Shown: positions 16,866-25,495 of the stretch, piece by piece
Layout of the letters: each line of letters opens with the position of its first letter
How positions within the stretch are numbered: the first letter of the stretch is position 1
Assembly: GCF_014641595.1 (NCBI RefSeq)
Contig: NZ_BMIA01000010.1
Coordinates: 1 to 64,000, forward strand
Length of the DNA: 64,000 nucleotides
Direction: 5' to 3'
Source: Dyadobacter endophyticus
Lineage (GTDB): Bacteria; Bacteroidota; Bacteroidia; Cytophagales; Spirosomataceae
Translations under genes and position numbers: made by a program
Notes under the pieces: generated by a model
What the model was told of the DNA's origin: nothing
What the model saw: the letters and a program-made list of their open reading frames with translations, nothing else
The model's database searches: none

Positions 16866-18272
16866 ATGAAATTTCAGTCTTATTCCTTCGGGAAGTCGTC
16901 AATAGTCTACAAGCTTCTGATCATCATTGGATTTGCGTTCTCGCTCACCGCCTGTGAGTGGGGGGATCAGATAGAATCCCTGTCACAACCTAATCCTGAC
17001 GATTTTGCCGTGCTAAATTCGGATACTGTCACCATCAAGCTTTCAACGATCGGAACGGACTCGCTGATGACCGGATCGATATCTCGAATGCTGCTCGGCA
17101 CCTACAAAGACCCCTATTTTGGAAGGGTAAAGACGATGAGCTTCTTTCAGCCGACGCTGAATGGAGGTCTATCCCTTGCCCAGGAAGCAGAATATGATTC
17201 GCTGATATTGTCGCTGAATTACGATAATACTTACAGCTATGGCGATACGACTAAGCCGATGAACCTGACGGTCCACAAGCTGCTTAAGGACATTGTGGAT
17301 ATTCCTCAGGGAGGTGCTTACTGGAATCATAATTCTACTCCTTACGACCCTGCACCGATTGGGAAAATCACCGTTGTGCCAAGACCCAGAACCACCGGGC
17401 AACTGAAAATCAGACTTTCAGACGCGCTCGGAAAGCAGATTTTTTCAATGGCCAAAAACAACCAGCTTGCCTCGAGTGTCGACTGGATCAATCTGGTGAA
17501 GGGACTGGTCGTCGTGCCTGCTGCAACGGACAATGGCCCGATTGTCGGCTTCGAATGGGGGCCGAGTGTAGATAGTACTTCTGTACAGCTTCACTACCAC
17601 ACGCCTTCGGTAAGCGAGATCAAGAAAGATTCGACCCTATTTAAAGTTACCGCAAACTACAATCAGACGGTAGCTGATCCAGCTGGAACGCAGCTTGCGA
17701 AATTGCCGGCCAACAAGCGGCTTTCGCTGCCATCTTCGCAATCGGGGAATCAGGCGTTCATGCAGGCCGGAACGGGTATCATGATCCGGGTCGATCTGCC
17801 TTATCTGCACAATCTCAAATACGTCCAGTACGCAGCCATTAATAAGGCTTATCTGCGCGTGAAGCCTTTGAGGGCCTCTGTTACTAATACGCTCAGGGTG
17901 CCGCCGGTGCTGTATCTCTACCGGCTCGATAAAAATAATCAGTTTTATACAGACGGCAACGGAGCTCCTTTGGCAGTGACTTTGCTGGGTAGCGGAGGTG
18001 GCGTGTCTAGTCCCTATTTTAATGACCTGATTAAAAACGAGCAGTATTACCGCTTCGATATCAGCTCATTCGCCACCGAGATAATGGTTTCAGAAACCAA
18101 TGATGTCGGAGGCTTTATCATCCGCAGCAGTCCGTTCGGTTCGAGCGGCACGTTTCGCGATGCCGGCAGCGAATTTGCCAAGAGCGTCGACCGCCTGGTG
18201 GTGGGAGATCAGCTGAATGCCGACAAAGGGGTGGAGCTTGAACTATATTACACCAAGGTTAAACCTAAATAA
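16866..18272 (+). CDS. DUF4270 family lipoprotein
   Basis: A 468-residue predicted lipoprotein. The signal peptide (YKLLIIIGFAFSL) ends at the lipobox TAC-E, Cys30. The body has the DUF4270 layout: VTIKLSTIGTDSLMTG near the start, then LLGTYKDPYFGRVKTMSFFQP, and a beta-rich C-terminal half ending in DQLNADKGVELELYYTKV. The family is confined to Bacteroidota as far as I know, and its role is unknown; it is likely on the outer membrane. It is divergent from the Kelch-DUF4907 pair, and the three may serve one envelope process. Confidence 0.85.
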   Translation: MKFQSYSFGKSSIVYKLLIIIGFAFSLTACEWGDQIESLSQPNPDDFAVLNSDTVTIKLSTIGTDSLMTGSISRMLLGTYKDPYFGRVKTMSFFQPTLNGGLSLAQEAEYDSLILSLNYDNTYSYGDTTKPMNLTVHKLLKDIVDIPQGGAYWNHNSTPYDPAPIGKITVVPRPRTTGQLKIRLSDALGKQIFSMAKNNQLASSVDWINLVKGLVVVPAATDNGPIVGFEWGPSVDSTSVQLHYHTPSVSEIKKDSTLFKVTANYNQTVADPAGTQLAKLPANKRLSLPSSQSGNQAFMQAGTGIMIRVDLPYLHNLKYVQYAAINKAYLRVKPLRASVTNTLRVPPVLYLYRLDKNNQFYTDGNGAPLAVTLLGSGGGVSSPYFNDLIKNEQYYRFDISSFATEIMVSETNDVGGFIIRSSPFGSSGTFRDAGSEFAKSVDRLVVGDQLNADKGVELELYYTKVKPK

Positions 18273-18287
18273 TATTTTGACCATCAG

Positions 18288-18323
18288 AAAGAAGGGGTAG
18301 GCCACAAAGCTTACCCCTTCTTT
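18288..18323. terminator. Bidirectional terminator, DUF4270/bestrophin
   Basis: AAAGAAGGGGTA (18288-18299) pairs perfectly with TACCCCTTCTTT (18312-18323) over a 12-base loop between two convergent genes. Confidence 0.85.
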
Positions 18324-18325
18324 GT

Positions 18326-19228
18326 TTACATGACCACTCCATTTTTCGGCAGGATCTTTTCTGGAATCTTATCGGCGCCTATCAGTTGCAGCAGGTTGAT
18401 TTCGATACTTCGCGACATGGAAGTCATCGGAATATCGTTAGGACCGTTTTCAAACGGGTTTTGCATGATATAAGCGATCCATTCCACGTAAAAGAACAGG
18501 AAGGAAATCGTAAATGTGATCGGGATGGCGATCCGCCCGATGCTTTCGACCAGACCCATCGGAAGAACCAGCGTGAATATAAATATCACCAGGTGCACAA
18601 AAAAAGCATATTGGGTAGGGAAAACGGTATTCTTGATGCGCTCGCATTTGCCCATCGCATCGCACAACCTTTGTAAGGTGTTGTCGATATTCTGATAGAG
18701 CAGTGTCTTGATTTGACCCGAATCGTGCAATGCGGCCATTTTGAACTGGATCAGATTCAGGATAGCGTTGGGGATATTGTCCTGCGCGCTTACATACTCG
18801 TGCTCTTCGGTGGTCAGGTGCAGGTCGGCATACACGAGCACCTGCGTGCGGCGTAGCGAATTGGTCAGGGCATAACACCAGGCGATTTGCAAATGGGCAA
18901 TGCTGGAAACCAGCTCGTCTTTCTGCTTCTCGGGTGCTTCGATGAATGCCTTTGCCTGGCGGACTAGCGTGCGGCTGTCGTTGACGATCTCACCCCAGGA
19001 TTTGCGCGCTTCCCACCAGCGGTCATAGGCTGAATTAGTCCGGAAGCCGAGCAGCAGCGAGAGCGCCGTACCGAGAATAGTGGTGATCGAGATAGGGAAG
19101 GAGAGAAAGTGCCAGTTCTGATAGCTAAAAAGATAAAATACCAGCGTTGCGTAGGCGGTTACTGCAACGACGCCCACCCAAATACCTTTGAGTAGGCGCC
19201 AGACCGAGAAGACCTCTTTGACGTACAT
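18326..19228 (-). CDS. Bestrophin family ion channel
   Basis: A 300-residue inner-membrane protein of the bestrophin (UPF0187, YneE) family, pentameric anion or cation channels. Family marks are visible: about residues 20-60 hold the first two membrane helices, then LSLLLGFRTNSAYDRWWEARKSWGEIVNDSRTL (roughly 55-88) with the conserved RTNxAYxRWWEAR signature, and near the C-terminus ENPFENGPNDIPMTSM-type sequence (here QNPFENGPNDIPM), which forms the calcium-clasp region in animal members. It is monocistronic, ended by the hairpin shared with DUF4270. Confidence 0.92.
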   Translation of the reverse strand: MYVKEVFSVWRLLKGIWVGVVAVTAYATLVFYLFSYQNWHFLSFPISITTILGTALSLLLGFRTNSAYDRWWEARKSWGEIVNDSRTLVRQAKAFIEAPEKQKDELVSSIAHLQIAWCYALTNSLRRTQVLVYADLHLTTEEHEYVSAQDNIPNAILNLIQFKMAALHDSGQIKTLLYQNIDNTLQRLCDAMGKCERIKNTVFPTQYAFFVHLVIFIFTLVLPMGLVESIGRIAIPITFTISFLFFYVEWIAYIMQNPFENGPNDIPMTSMSRSIEINLLQLIGADKIPEKILPKNGVVM

Positions 19229-19261
19229 AAATGATCATAATAAGTTCTGTGCCAAAATAGA

Positions 19262-19299
19262 AAAAAGCGGGCCATAGTAATACCTATGACCCGCTTTTT
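19262..19299 (-). terminator. Terminator of RND efflux operon
   Basis: AAAAAGCGGG (19262-19271) pairs with CCCGCTTTTT (19290-19299), with an inner CATAG/CTATG pairing. It lies 20 bases after the pump gene stop on the minus strand and may also serve as a boundary to the bestrophin gene. Confidence 0.85.
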
Positions 19300-19318
19300 A
19301 AATAAATACGATATCCCG

Positions 19319-22300
19319 TTAATGCGAGGGAGCGTCGGCGATGTTACCCGGTTTTGCCGGCTGTTGGCCTTTTTTGCCTGTTGCCAGCTTCTCGATGGCC
19401 ACAAACAATACAGGCACCACAAAGATCGCCAGCGAGGTAGCCGCTAGCATACCGCCAAATACGGTCCAGCCGATGGTTTTGCGGGACTCGGCTGCTGCAC
19501 CGCTTGCAAATGCCAGCGGAAGAACCCCCAGGATGAATGCCAGCGAGGTCATGATAATCGGCCTTAAACGAAGCTGCACCGCTTCCAATGTCGCTTTGAC
19601 GAGCTCCATACCATTATCGACCCGCTCCTTGGCAAATTCAACGATCAGGATCGCATTCTTGGCCGCAAGACCGATCAATGTAATCAAACCGATCTGCGCG
19701 TAAATATTATTTGACAAATTCGGCAGGAAGGTCAGCGTAAGGATCGATCCGAATGCACCGATGGGTACTGCGAAAAGTACCGAGAATGGGATCGACCAGC
19801 TTTCGTAAAGCGCTGCCAGGAACAGGAACACAAATACGATAGAGATCGCAAAAATAGTGGTGGTACTGTCACCTGCTTTTATCTCTTCACTACTCATACC
19901 TGAGAACTCGTAGGCGTAGCCCGCGGGTAGTTTGGCGGCTTCCTCGCGCAGGGCTGTGATGGCCTGACCACTACTAAAACCGGGTTTGGGCGTACCGTTG
20001 ATCTCCACTGAACGGTAAATGTTGTAGTGGGAAATCAATGCAGGGTTTTCTACCACTCTTGAAGTAACCAGTGCGCTGAGCGGGACCATGTTGCCGGCCT
20101 TATTGCGTACATAGAACTTCTGGATCTTATCCAGCGATGAGCGGAAACTGCTGTCGGCTTGCACCATTACGCGGAAGTTGCGGCCGTAAAGGTTGAAGTC
20201 GTTGACATAACTGCTACCCAAAAGCGTCGACAGCGAGTTAAATACATCATTGACCTGCACGCCGAGCTTCTTGGTTTTTTCCCGGTCGACATCGATCTGG
20301 TAGCTTGGCGTCCTTGCGTTGAAGAAGGTATAGGCTACTGCTATTTCGGGGCGTTTATTTACCCTTCCCAAAAACTCACGGGCCACTCCTTCGAACTGCT
20401 GTATATTGTCGGTGCTGGTTGATTGCTGCAACTGAAAGGTAAAACCGGAGGTCGCCCCAAGGCCCGGGATCGCAGGAGGCGCAATTGCCAGCACGCGGGC
20501 TTCCTTAATGTCGGCGGTACGTTTCTGGATCTCTTTGATCACGGCCTGCACATGGTGCTCGGCACCTTTCCGATCGGCCCACGGGTGCAAGCTTACAAAC
20601 ATAGTACCCACGTTGGATTTGTTTGAAAAGCTGATCACGTTCAACCCGGCGAGTCCACCCACCACTTTCACTTCCGGAATAGAGGACACGCGCTGCATGA
20701 TATCTTTGATCATCGCAACGTTTCGGGTGGTGGAGGTGGCTTCCTGCATTTCGTAGGTTACAAAAAGACGCCCCTCATCTTCCACCGGGATAAAGCCCGA
20801 CGGTTTGTTTTTGAAAAGGAAAAACAGTCCAACAAACAGGCAGACCATCATCACCAGCACGAGCGGGGTGGCTTTGATCCATTTGGAAACGCCTCTGGTG
20901 TAAGAGCGTGAAACCTTATCAAACCAGCGGTTGAAACTATCGAAGAACCGTTCAAGCAAGTTCTTTTTATCGTCCGCACCTTTGGACGGCCGCAGCATTA
21001 TCGAGCAAAGCGCCGGCGTGAGCGAAAGTGCGACAAATGCGGAAAGCAGTACAGATACCGCGATGGTGATGGCAAACTGCTGATAGAGGCGCCCTACGAT
21101 ACCCGGCACAAAACCAACCGGCACGAATACGGCTGCCAGGATCAAGGCGATCGCAATTACCGGGCCTGAAATATCCTTCATAGCCTGCTCGGTTGCAGCG
21201 CGCGGCGACATTTTCTTCTCATCGATATAATGCTGCACCGCTTCTACGACCACAATCGCGTCATCGACCACAATACCAATCGCCAGTACGAATGCAAACA
21301 GGGTTAGCGTGTTGATCGTAAATCCGAATGGAATAAAGAATATGAATGTACCGATCAGAGAAACAGGGATTGCAAGGATCGGGATCAGGGTCGCACGCCA
21401 GTTTTGCAAAAACAAAAACACAACAAGGACAACAAGGATCATTGCCTCGCCAAATGTGTGAAGTACTTCCTCGATTGAGACTTTCACGACCGACGCTGTT
21501 TCAACCGGGATCACATAATCGATGTCTTTTGGGAAGGTTTTCTTCATTTCCGTCAGTGCCTTCATCACACCTTCGTAAGTGTCAAGCGCGTTTGCGCCTG
21601 GCGCCTGGTAGATCAGCACGAAGGCCGCAGGCTTGCCACTCACGAAAGCATTGACGCCATAATCGAATTTACCCAGCTCGACACGCGCCACATCGCGCAG
21701 GTAGACCACGCTACCCTCGTCAGGTGATGAGCGGACGATGATATTTTCAAACTGCTCCTTGGTATTTAGGCGGCTGTTGGTCAAGACGCTGTATTCAAAT
21801 GCCTGCGCATTCGGCTGTGGCGTGCCGCCGACCGTACCGGCAGCGACCTGCAAGTTCTGCTCTGCCAATGCCGCCGAAATGTCCGACGGGGTCATTTTAA
21901 GGTTGGCCAGCTTCTCGGGGTTCAGCCAGATACGCATACCGAAGTCATCGGCACGCGAGACGATATCACCCACACCTTTCACGCGTTGAAGGGCGTCTTT
22001 GAGGTAAATGTTGGCATAGTTACCGATAAACTGCGCATCATGGGATCCGTTGGGCGAATAAAGAGCCAATGCGATCATGATGCTCGGCTGGCGCTTGCGC
22101 ACTGTCAGACCAAGGCGCTTAACCGCGTCAGGAAGGGTGGGCTCGGCCACACTCACGCGGTTTTGTACATCGAGCGCAGCAATGTTAACATCCGTACCGA
22201 CGTCGAATGTGACGTTGATACTGCTTTGCCCGCTGCTGGTACTGTTACTCGACATATATGTCATGCCGGGTACACCGTTGATCTGCGTTTCAATGGGGGT

Positions 22301-22489
22301 TGTCGTGGTCTGCTCGACGGTTTGGGCGTCGGCTCCCGTAAAGTTGCCGCTCACAGTTACGGTAGGAGGAGTAACGTCGGGATACTGGGCCACCGGCAGG
22401 GTGGTAAGGGCAATGAGCCCCACCAGGACCAGCACCACCGAGGATACTATCGCGGTGACCGGCCTTTTTATAAAAACATCTGCAATCAT
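19319..22489 (-). CDS. RND efflux pump, AcrB/HAE1 family inner-membrane subunit
   Basis: A 1056-residue proton-driven exporter of hydrophobic compounds. It begins MIADVFIKRPVTAIVSSVVLVLVGLIAL, the typical first transmembrane helix. It then shows the two large periplasmic loops and twelve membrane helices, with the proton-relay pair in FVLAIGIVVDDAIVVVEAV (helix 4, two Asp) and GLAAKNAILIVEFAKE (helix 10, Lys). Other conserved parts are PVSLIGTFIF and SGAAAESRKTIG near the C-terminus. Family length is about 1030-1050, so it is complete. It is the last gene of a TolC-adaptor-pump operon. Which substrates it expels is unknown. Confidence 0.95.
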   Translation of the reverse strand: MIADVFIKRPVTAIVSSVVLVLVGLIALTTLPVAQYPDVTPPTVTVSGNFTGADAQTVEQTTTTPIETQINGVPGMTYMSSNSTSSGQSSINVTFDVGTDVNIAALDVQNRVSVAEPTLPDAVKRLGLTVRKRQPSIMIALALYSPNGSHDAQFIGNYANIYLKDALQRVKGVGDIVSRADDFGMRIWLNPEKLANLKMTPSDISAALAEQNLQVAAGTVGGTPQPNAQAFEYSVLTNSRLNTKEQFENIIVRSSPDEGSVVYLRDVARVELGKFDYGVNAFVSGKPAAFVLIYQAPGANALDTYEGVMKALTEMKKTFPKDIDYVIPVETASVVKVSIEEVLHTFGEAMILVVLVVFLFLQNWRATLIPILAIPVSLIGTFIFFIPFGFTINTLTLFAFVLAIGIVVDDAIVVVEAVQHYIDEKKMSPRAATEQAMKDISGPVIAIALILAAVFVPVGFVPGIVGRLYQQFAITIAVSVLLSAFVALSLTPALCSIMLRPSKGADDKKNLLERFFDSFNRWFDKVSRSYTRGVSKWIKATPLVLVMMVCLFVGLFFLFKNKPSGFIPVEDEGRLFVTYEMQEATSTTRNVAMIKDIMQRVSSIPEVKVVGGLAGLNVISFSNKSNVGTMFVSLHPWADRKGAEHHVQAVIKEIQKRTADIKEARVLAIAPPAIPGLGATSGFTFQLQQSTSTDNIQQFEGVAREFLGRVNKRPEIAVAYTFFNARTPSYQIDVDREKTKKLGVQVNDVFNSLSTLLGSSYVNDFNLYGRNFRVMVQADSSFRSSLDKIQKFYVRNKAGNMVPLSALVTSRVVENPALISHYNIYRSVEINGTPKPGFSSGQAITALREEAAKLPAGYAYEFSGMSSEEIKAGDSTTTIFAISIVFVFLFLAALYESWSIPFSVLFAVPIGAFGSILTLTFLPNLSNNIYAQIGLITLIGLAAKNAILIVEFAKERVDNGMELVKATLEAVQLRLRPIIMTSLAFILGVLPLAFASGAAAESRKTIGWTVFGGMLAATSLAIFVVPVLFVAIEKLATGKKGQQPAKPGNIADAPSH

Positions 22490-22528
22490 TTCGTACTGGT
22501 TTATGAAATAGTAAAACGGACCGGCTGC

Positions 22529-23662
22529 TTATTTTTTCTGAGGGGCGCCCTGAACAGGTGCGCCTTCCTGAACGACTGCTCCTTCGCGAAGGTTCTGCAC
22601 ACCTTCCACCGCGATTTTCTCGCCTTTTTTAAGCCCGTCTTTAATAATAACGTTGGGGCCGATGGCCGTGCCGATCACCACTTTGCGCTGGGTGACCTTG
22701 CTGCTGTCTCCTGCCACGTACACAAAATATTCGCCTAACTGCTCGGTTACGGCTTTATAAGGGATCACCACGGATTTTGAGCCAGCATTGTTGAGTACCA
22801 TCACAGACCCGCTCATACCTGCGCGGAGCTGGTTTTCTTTGTTAGGAAATACCAGACGAGCCTTGATGCTTCCTGTTTGCGGGTCGACGGCGCGGTCGAG
22901 CAATGCGATCTTTCCATGCGCGGGGTAAACCTCATTTCCGAATTTGATCGAGAAGGTCGAATCGCTCGCTTTTTGAGACTTCATCAGCGAAGTGAAACGG
23001 TATATCTCCTTCTGATCGACATTGAAATCAACTGCAAGCTGATTGTCGGTTGAGACCGTATTCAAAATGGTCTGACCCGCTGAGACAGGGGCACCTACTT
23101 TGACGGATGAAATGCCAATGATACCGTCAAAAGGAGCGGTCACTTTGGTATAACGCACGCTGGTTTGGGATGCCTTAATGGATGCTTTGGCCGCGTCTAC
23201 CTGCCTTTTAGCTACTTCGAGGGCAGCGTCGGCGTTGTCAACGAGCTGTTTTGCTACCGCGTCATTCTTTTCGAGCTCATGGTACCGGTCAGCGTCTTTC
23301 TGCGCGCGGGCAAGATTGGCTTCCTGTACATTCAGACTGGCAACAGCCTGGTCGTAGTTTGCATCGTAAAGCTGCGCGTCGATCGTATAAAGCAATTGAC
23401 CTTTGCGTACGCGCGCACCATCACTGAAATGAATGCCGGTTATAAAGCCACTAACCTGCGGGCGAAGCTCGACCTCGTTTAACGGAACTACGGTCGCAGG
23501 GTATTCATCGTAGTAGGATGCTTCCGAGGTTGTAACCTCTGTCAAAGTTACCTGAACGGCCGGGGGCGCGGTGGGGGCCTGTTGCTGATCTTTTTTGCCG
23601 CATGAGAAGATCGTCAATGCAAGCAGGGCAGCGGAGGAATATTTTATTGTATTTAAAAACAT
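22529..23662 (-). CDS. RND efflux periplasmic adaptor (membrane fusion protein)
   Basis: A 377-residue AcrA-type adaptor that bridges pump and outer-membrane channel. I chose the ATG at 23662 because it begins a lipoprotein signal (SSAALLALTIFSC-G, Cys20) and leaves an 80-base gap after the TolC stop; the open frame goes on upstream to 23812 but overlaps the TolC gene. Domains: lipoyl halves around ELRPQVSGFI and TAPFDGIIGISSVKVG, an alpha-helical hairpin between (QAVASLNVQEANLARAQKDA), and a beta-barrel and membrane-proximal domain to the end. A Q-rich tail closes it. Confidence 0.93.
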   Translation of the reverse strand: MFLNTIKYSSAALLALTIFSCGKKDQQQAPTAPPAVQVTLTEVTTSEASYYDEYPATVVPLNEVELRPQVSGFITGIHFSDGARVRKGQLLYTIDAQLYDANYDQAVASLNVQEANLARAQKDADRYHELEKNDAVAKQLVDNADAALEVAKRQVDAAKASIKASQTSVRYTKVTAPFDGIIGISSVKVGAPVSAGQTILNTVSTDNQLAVDFNVDQKEIYRFTSLMKSQKASDSTFSIKFGNEVYPAHGKIALLDRAVDPQTGSIKARLVFPNKENQLRAGMSGSVMVLNNAGSKSVVIPYKAVTEQLGEYFVYVAGDSSKVTQRKVVIGTAIGPNVIIKDGLKKGEKIAVEGVQNLREGAVVQEGAPVQGAPQKK

Positions 23663-23741
23663 ATCATCAAAATATTTTCGATTGAAGCAGAAGTTAAGTG
23701 TGGTCATGCCGAATTGCCTGAGCGTGGTCGGCTGGATCCGT

Positions 23742-25106
23742 TTATTGAATATTGATCTGTCCGAGCGCTTTCTGAACGTCGATCTTGCTGGCCAGTACCA
23801 GGTACAATGCATTGTAATAATTGATGCGCGCCAAACGAAGGTCGGTTTCAGAAGTAACCACTTCCAGATAAGTCTTGATACCCGATTTGTATTGCAGCTG
23901 GATCACATCATACACCTCACGGGCAAGCTCAACATTCTCTTTCTGGGCGAGCAGGTTGGTCAGGTTGCCTTTGTAGTTGGCCAATGCCGCCGCGTATTCC
24001 GAGTTAACATTGTTTTGAAGGCCTTTCAAATCCCAGTCCAGGCGTTTGAGCTGCCATTCGGCCTGTTTGGTATTGGCCTTCCTTTTTCCGCCCTGGTAAA
24101 TGGGGAGCGAAAGCGTGAGCACACCGAACGAGTTGGGATAGTTCTTGTTATAAAGGTCCGAAAAATGGTTGTTCTGAAAGTTGAGGTTGTAAGCCCCGTT
24201 CACGGCGAGGTTGGGCAAATAGCTCCATTTATTATACGTTAAATTCGCTTCCGCCAGTTTTTTCTGAGTCGCCAGGATCTGGTACTCGATCCGGCCGTTC
24301 AGATCGACGTTTTGCAGGGTGTCAAGGGCGATCTCGCGCTCCATTTGCAAAGTATCATAACTGATTTGCAGCGCTTTGGTGAGCGGATAGCCCATCAGCG
24401 TTTTCAGGTATTCCAGTTTGGCCTTCAACACTTCTTCGTTGCTCTTCTTATTGGCGCGGGTGTTGTTGAGCGAAATAGTGGCCCTTTTGTAATCAATTTT
24501 GTCGGTAATACCGGACTTGTACTGGTTTTCGGCATCTTTCAGGCTGCGTTCGAGCCGTAGAATGTCTTCACTGGCCACCTTAATCTGCTGGGTAGTGGCC
24601 AGCACATCGTAGAATGCCTTCGAGACATTGACAGCCAGATCCGTTTTGTTGTTGACCGTGTTCTGGCTGGCCGCAAAAAGCACATCGCCGCGCGTTCGTT
24701 TGGCCAACAGTACATCCCGGTTGAAGATCTGCTGCGAAAGTGTAAACTGCGCCGCAGAAAGGTTGTTTACACCTAACTTCACCGGGTTACCCGCGATAAT
24801 GCTGGTCTGAACAATAAAGTTGTGCTGCAAATTGTAGTTGAAGCCGATCTGCGGGTACCAGTCGGCCAATTTGGCCCGGACCTGGTTGGCCGTGATCTGC
24901 TCGTCGATCAGCGATTGCTGGATCGCTGGCTGGTTTTTGATGGCGTAGGCGACCACATCCTGTAAAGTTGCCTGCTCCAAAACCGGCGCTTCCCGGTTAG
25001 TTTCCTGTATGCCCTGAGCCAGGGCAGTACTGAGCAAATTCAATAAGAGGAATGCCGAGCTAAGCGCCAAACGCGTCGTTTTTTGTGGCTTAGACCAATA
25101 CTTCAT
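23742..25106 (-). CDS. TolC family outer-membrane efflux protein
   Basis: A 454-residue outer-membrane channel with a signal peptide (ALSSAFLLLNLLSTALA) and two OEP repeats, each long coiled helices with a beta-hairpin. Visible are the DVVAYAIKNQPAIQQSLI start and, in the second repeat, YQGGKRKANTKQAEWQLKRL and KSGIKTYLEVVTSETDLRLAR, the characteristic repeat end. It is first in the operon with the adaptor and pump downstream, so the three form a tripartite efflux system. No local regulator gene is present. Confidence 0.93.
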   Translation of the reverse strand: MKYWSKPQKTTRLALSSAFLLLNLLSTALAQGIQETNREAPVLEQATLQDVVAYAIKNQPAIQQSLIDEQITANQVRAKLADWYPQIGFNYNLQHNFIVQTSIIAGNPVKLGVNNLSAAQFTLSQQIFNRDVLLAKRTRGDVLFAASQNTVNNKTDLAVNVSKAFYDVLATTQQIKVASEDILRLERSLKDAENQYKSGITDKIDYKRATISLNNTRANKKSNEEVLKAKLEYLKTLMGYPLTKALQISYDTLQMEREIALDTLQNVDLNGRIEYQILATQKKLAEANLTYNKWSYLPNLAVNGAYNLNFQNNHFSDLYNKNYPNSFGVLTLSLPIYQGGKRKANTKQAEWQLKRLDWDLKGLQNNVNSEYAAALANYKGNLTNLLAQKENVELAREVYDVIQLQYKSGIKTYLEVVTSETDLRLARINYYNALYLVLASKIDVQKALGQINIQ

Positions 25107-25495
25107 GTACGTGTGAATTAGAATTTGGATAGAGATAAAGTGTTTTTGGCCTGATGATCAGCAGGTTTTGTAATTTAAAATGTGAAAGGAGTCAGCTGTC
25201 CGTTGGAAGAGACTGGATTTGGACCCCCGAAAAGAAAAGATTGAGCGGGATTGACATGGCCTGTGGGTTTTGAAATAATTTGTAAACAATCGGTGACATA
25301 CATGGTCTGCGTATAAGCTGCCCCGTTGCCGGATTGTACTTATTAAGGATTAAACAGCTGGAATAGTTTCCTGTTTATTTGAAAAAAATTGGCAACGCAC
25401 CATACTTTCTTTAAAATGTTTAACTTTTAAAGCGAATTGTGCTCAAACCAGCAGTTTGGTGGCTATTTGGATGTGTAGAAATTACGCATTAACGC
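25107..25495. other. Intergenic region between symporter and TolC genes
   Basis: About 390 bases carrying the promoter region of the efflux operon on the minus strand. I find no gene, clear TAnnTTTG box with TTG, or strong hairpin. Confidence 0.4.
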
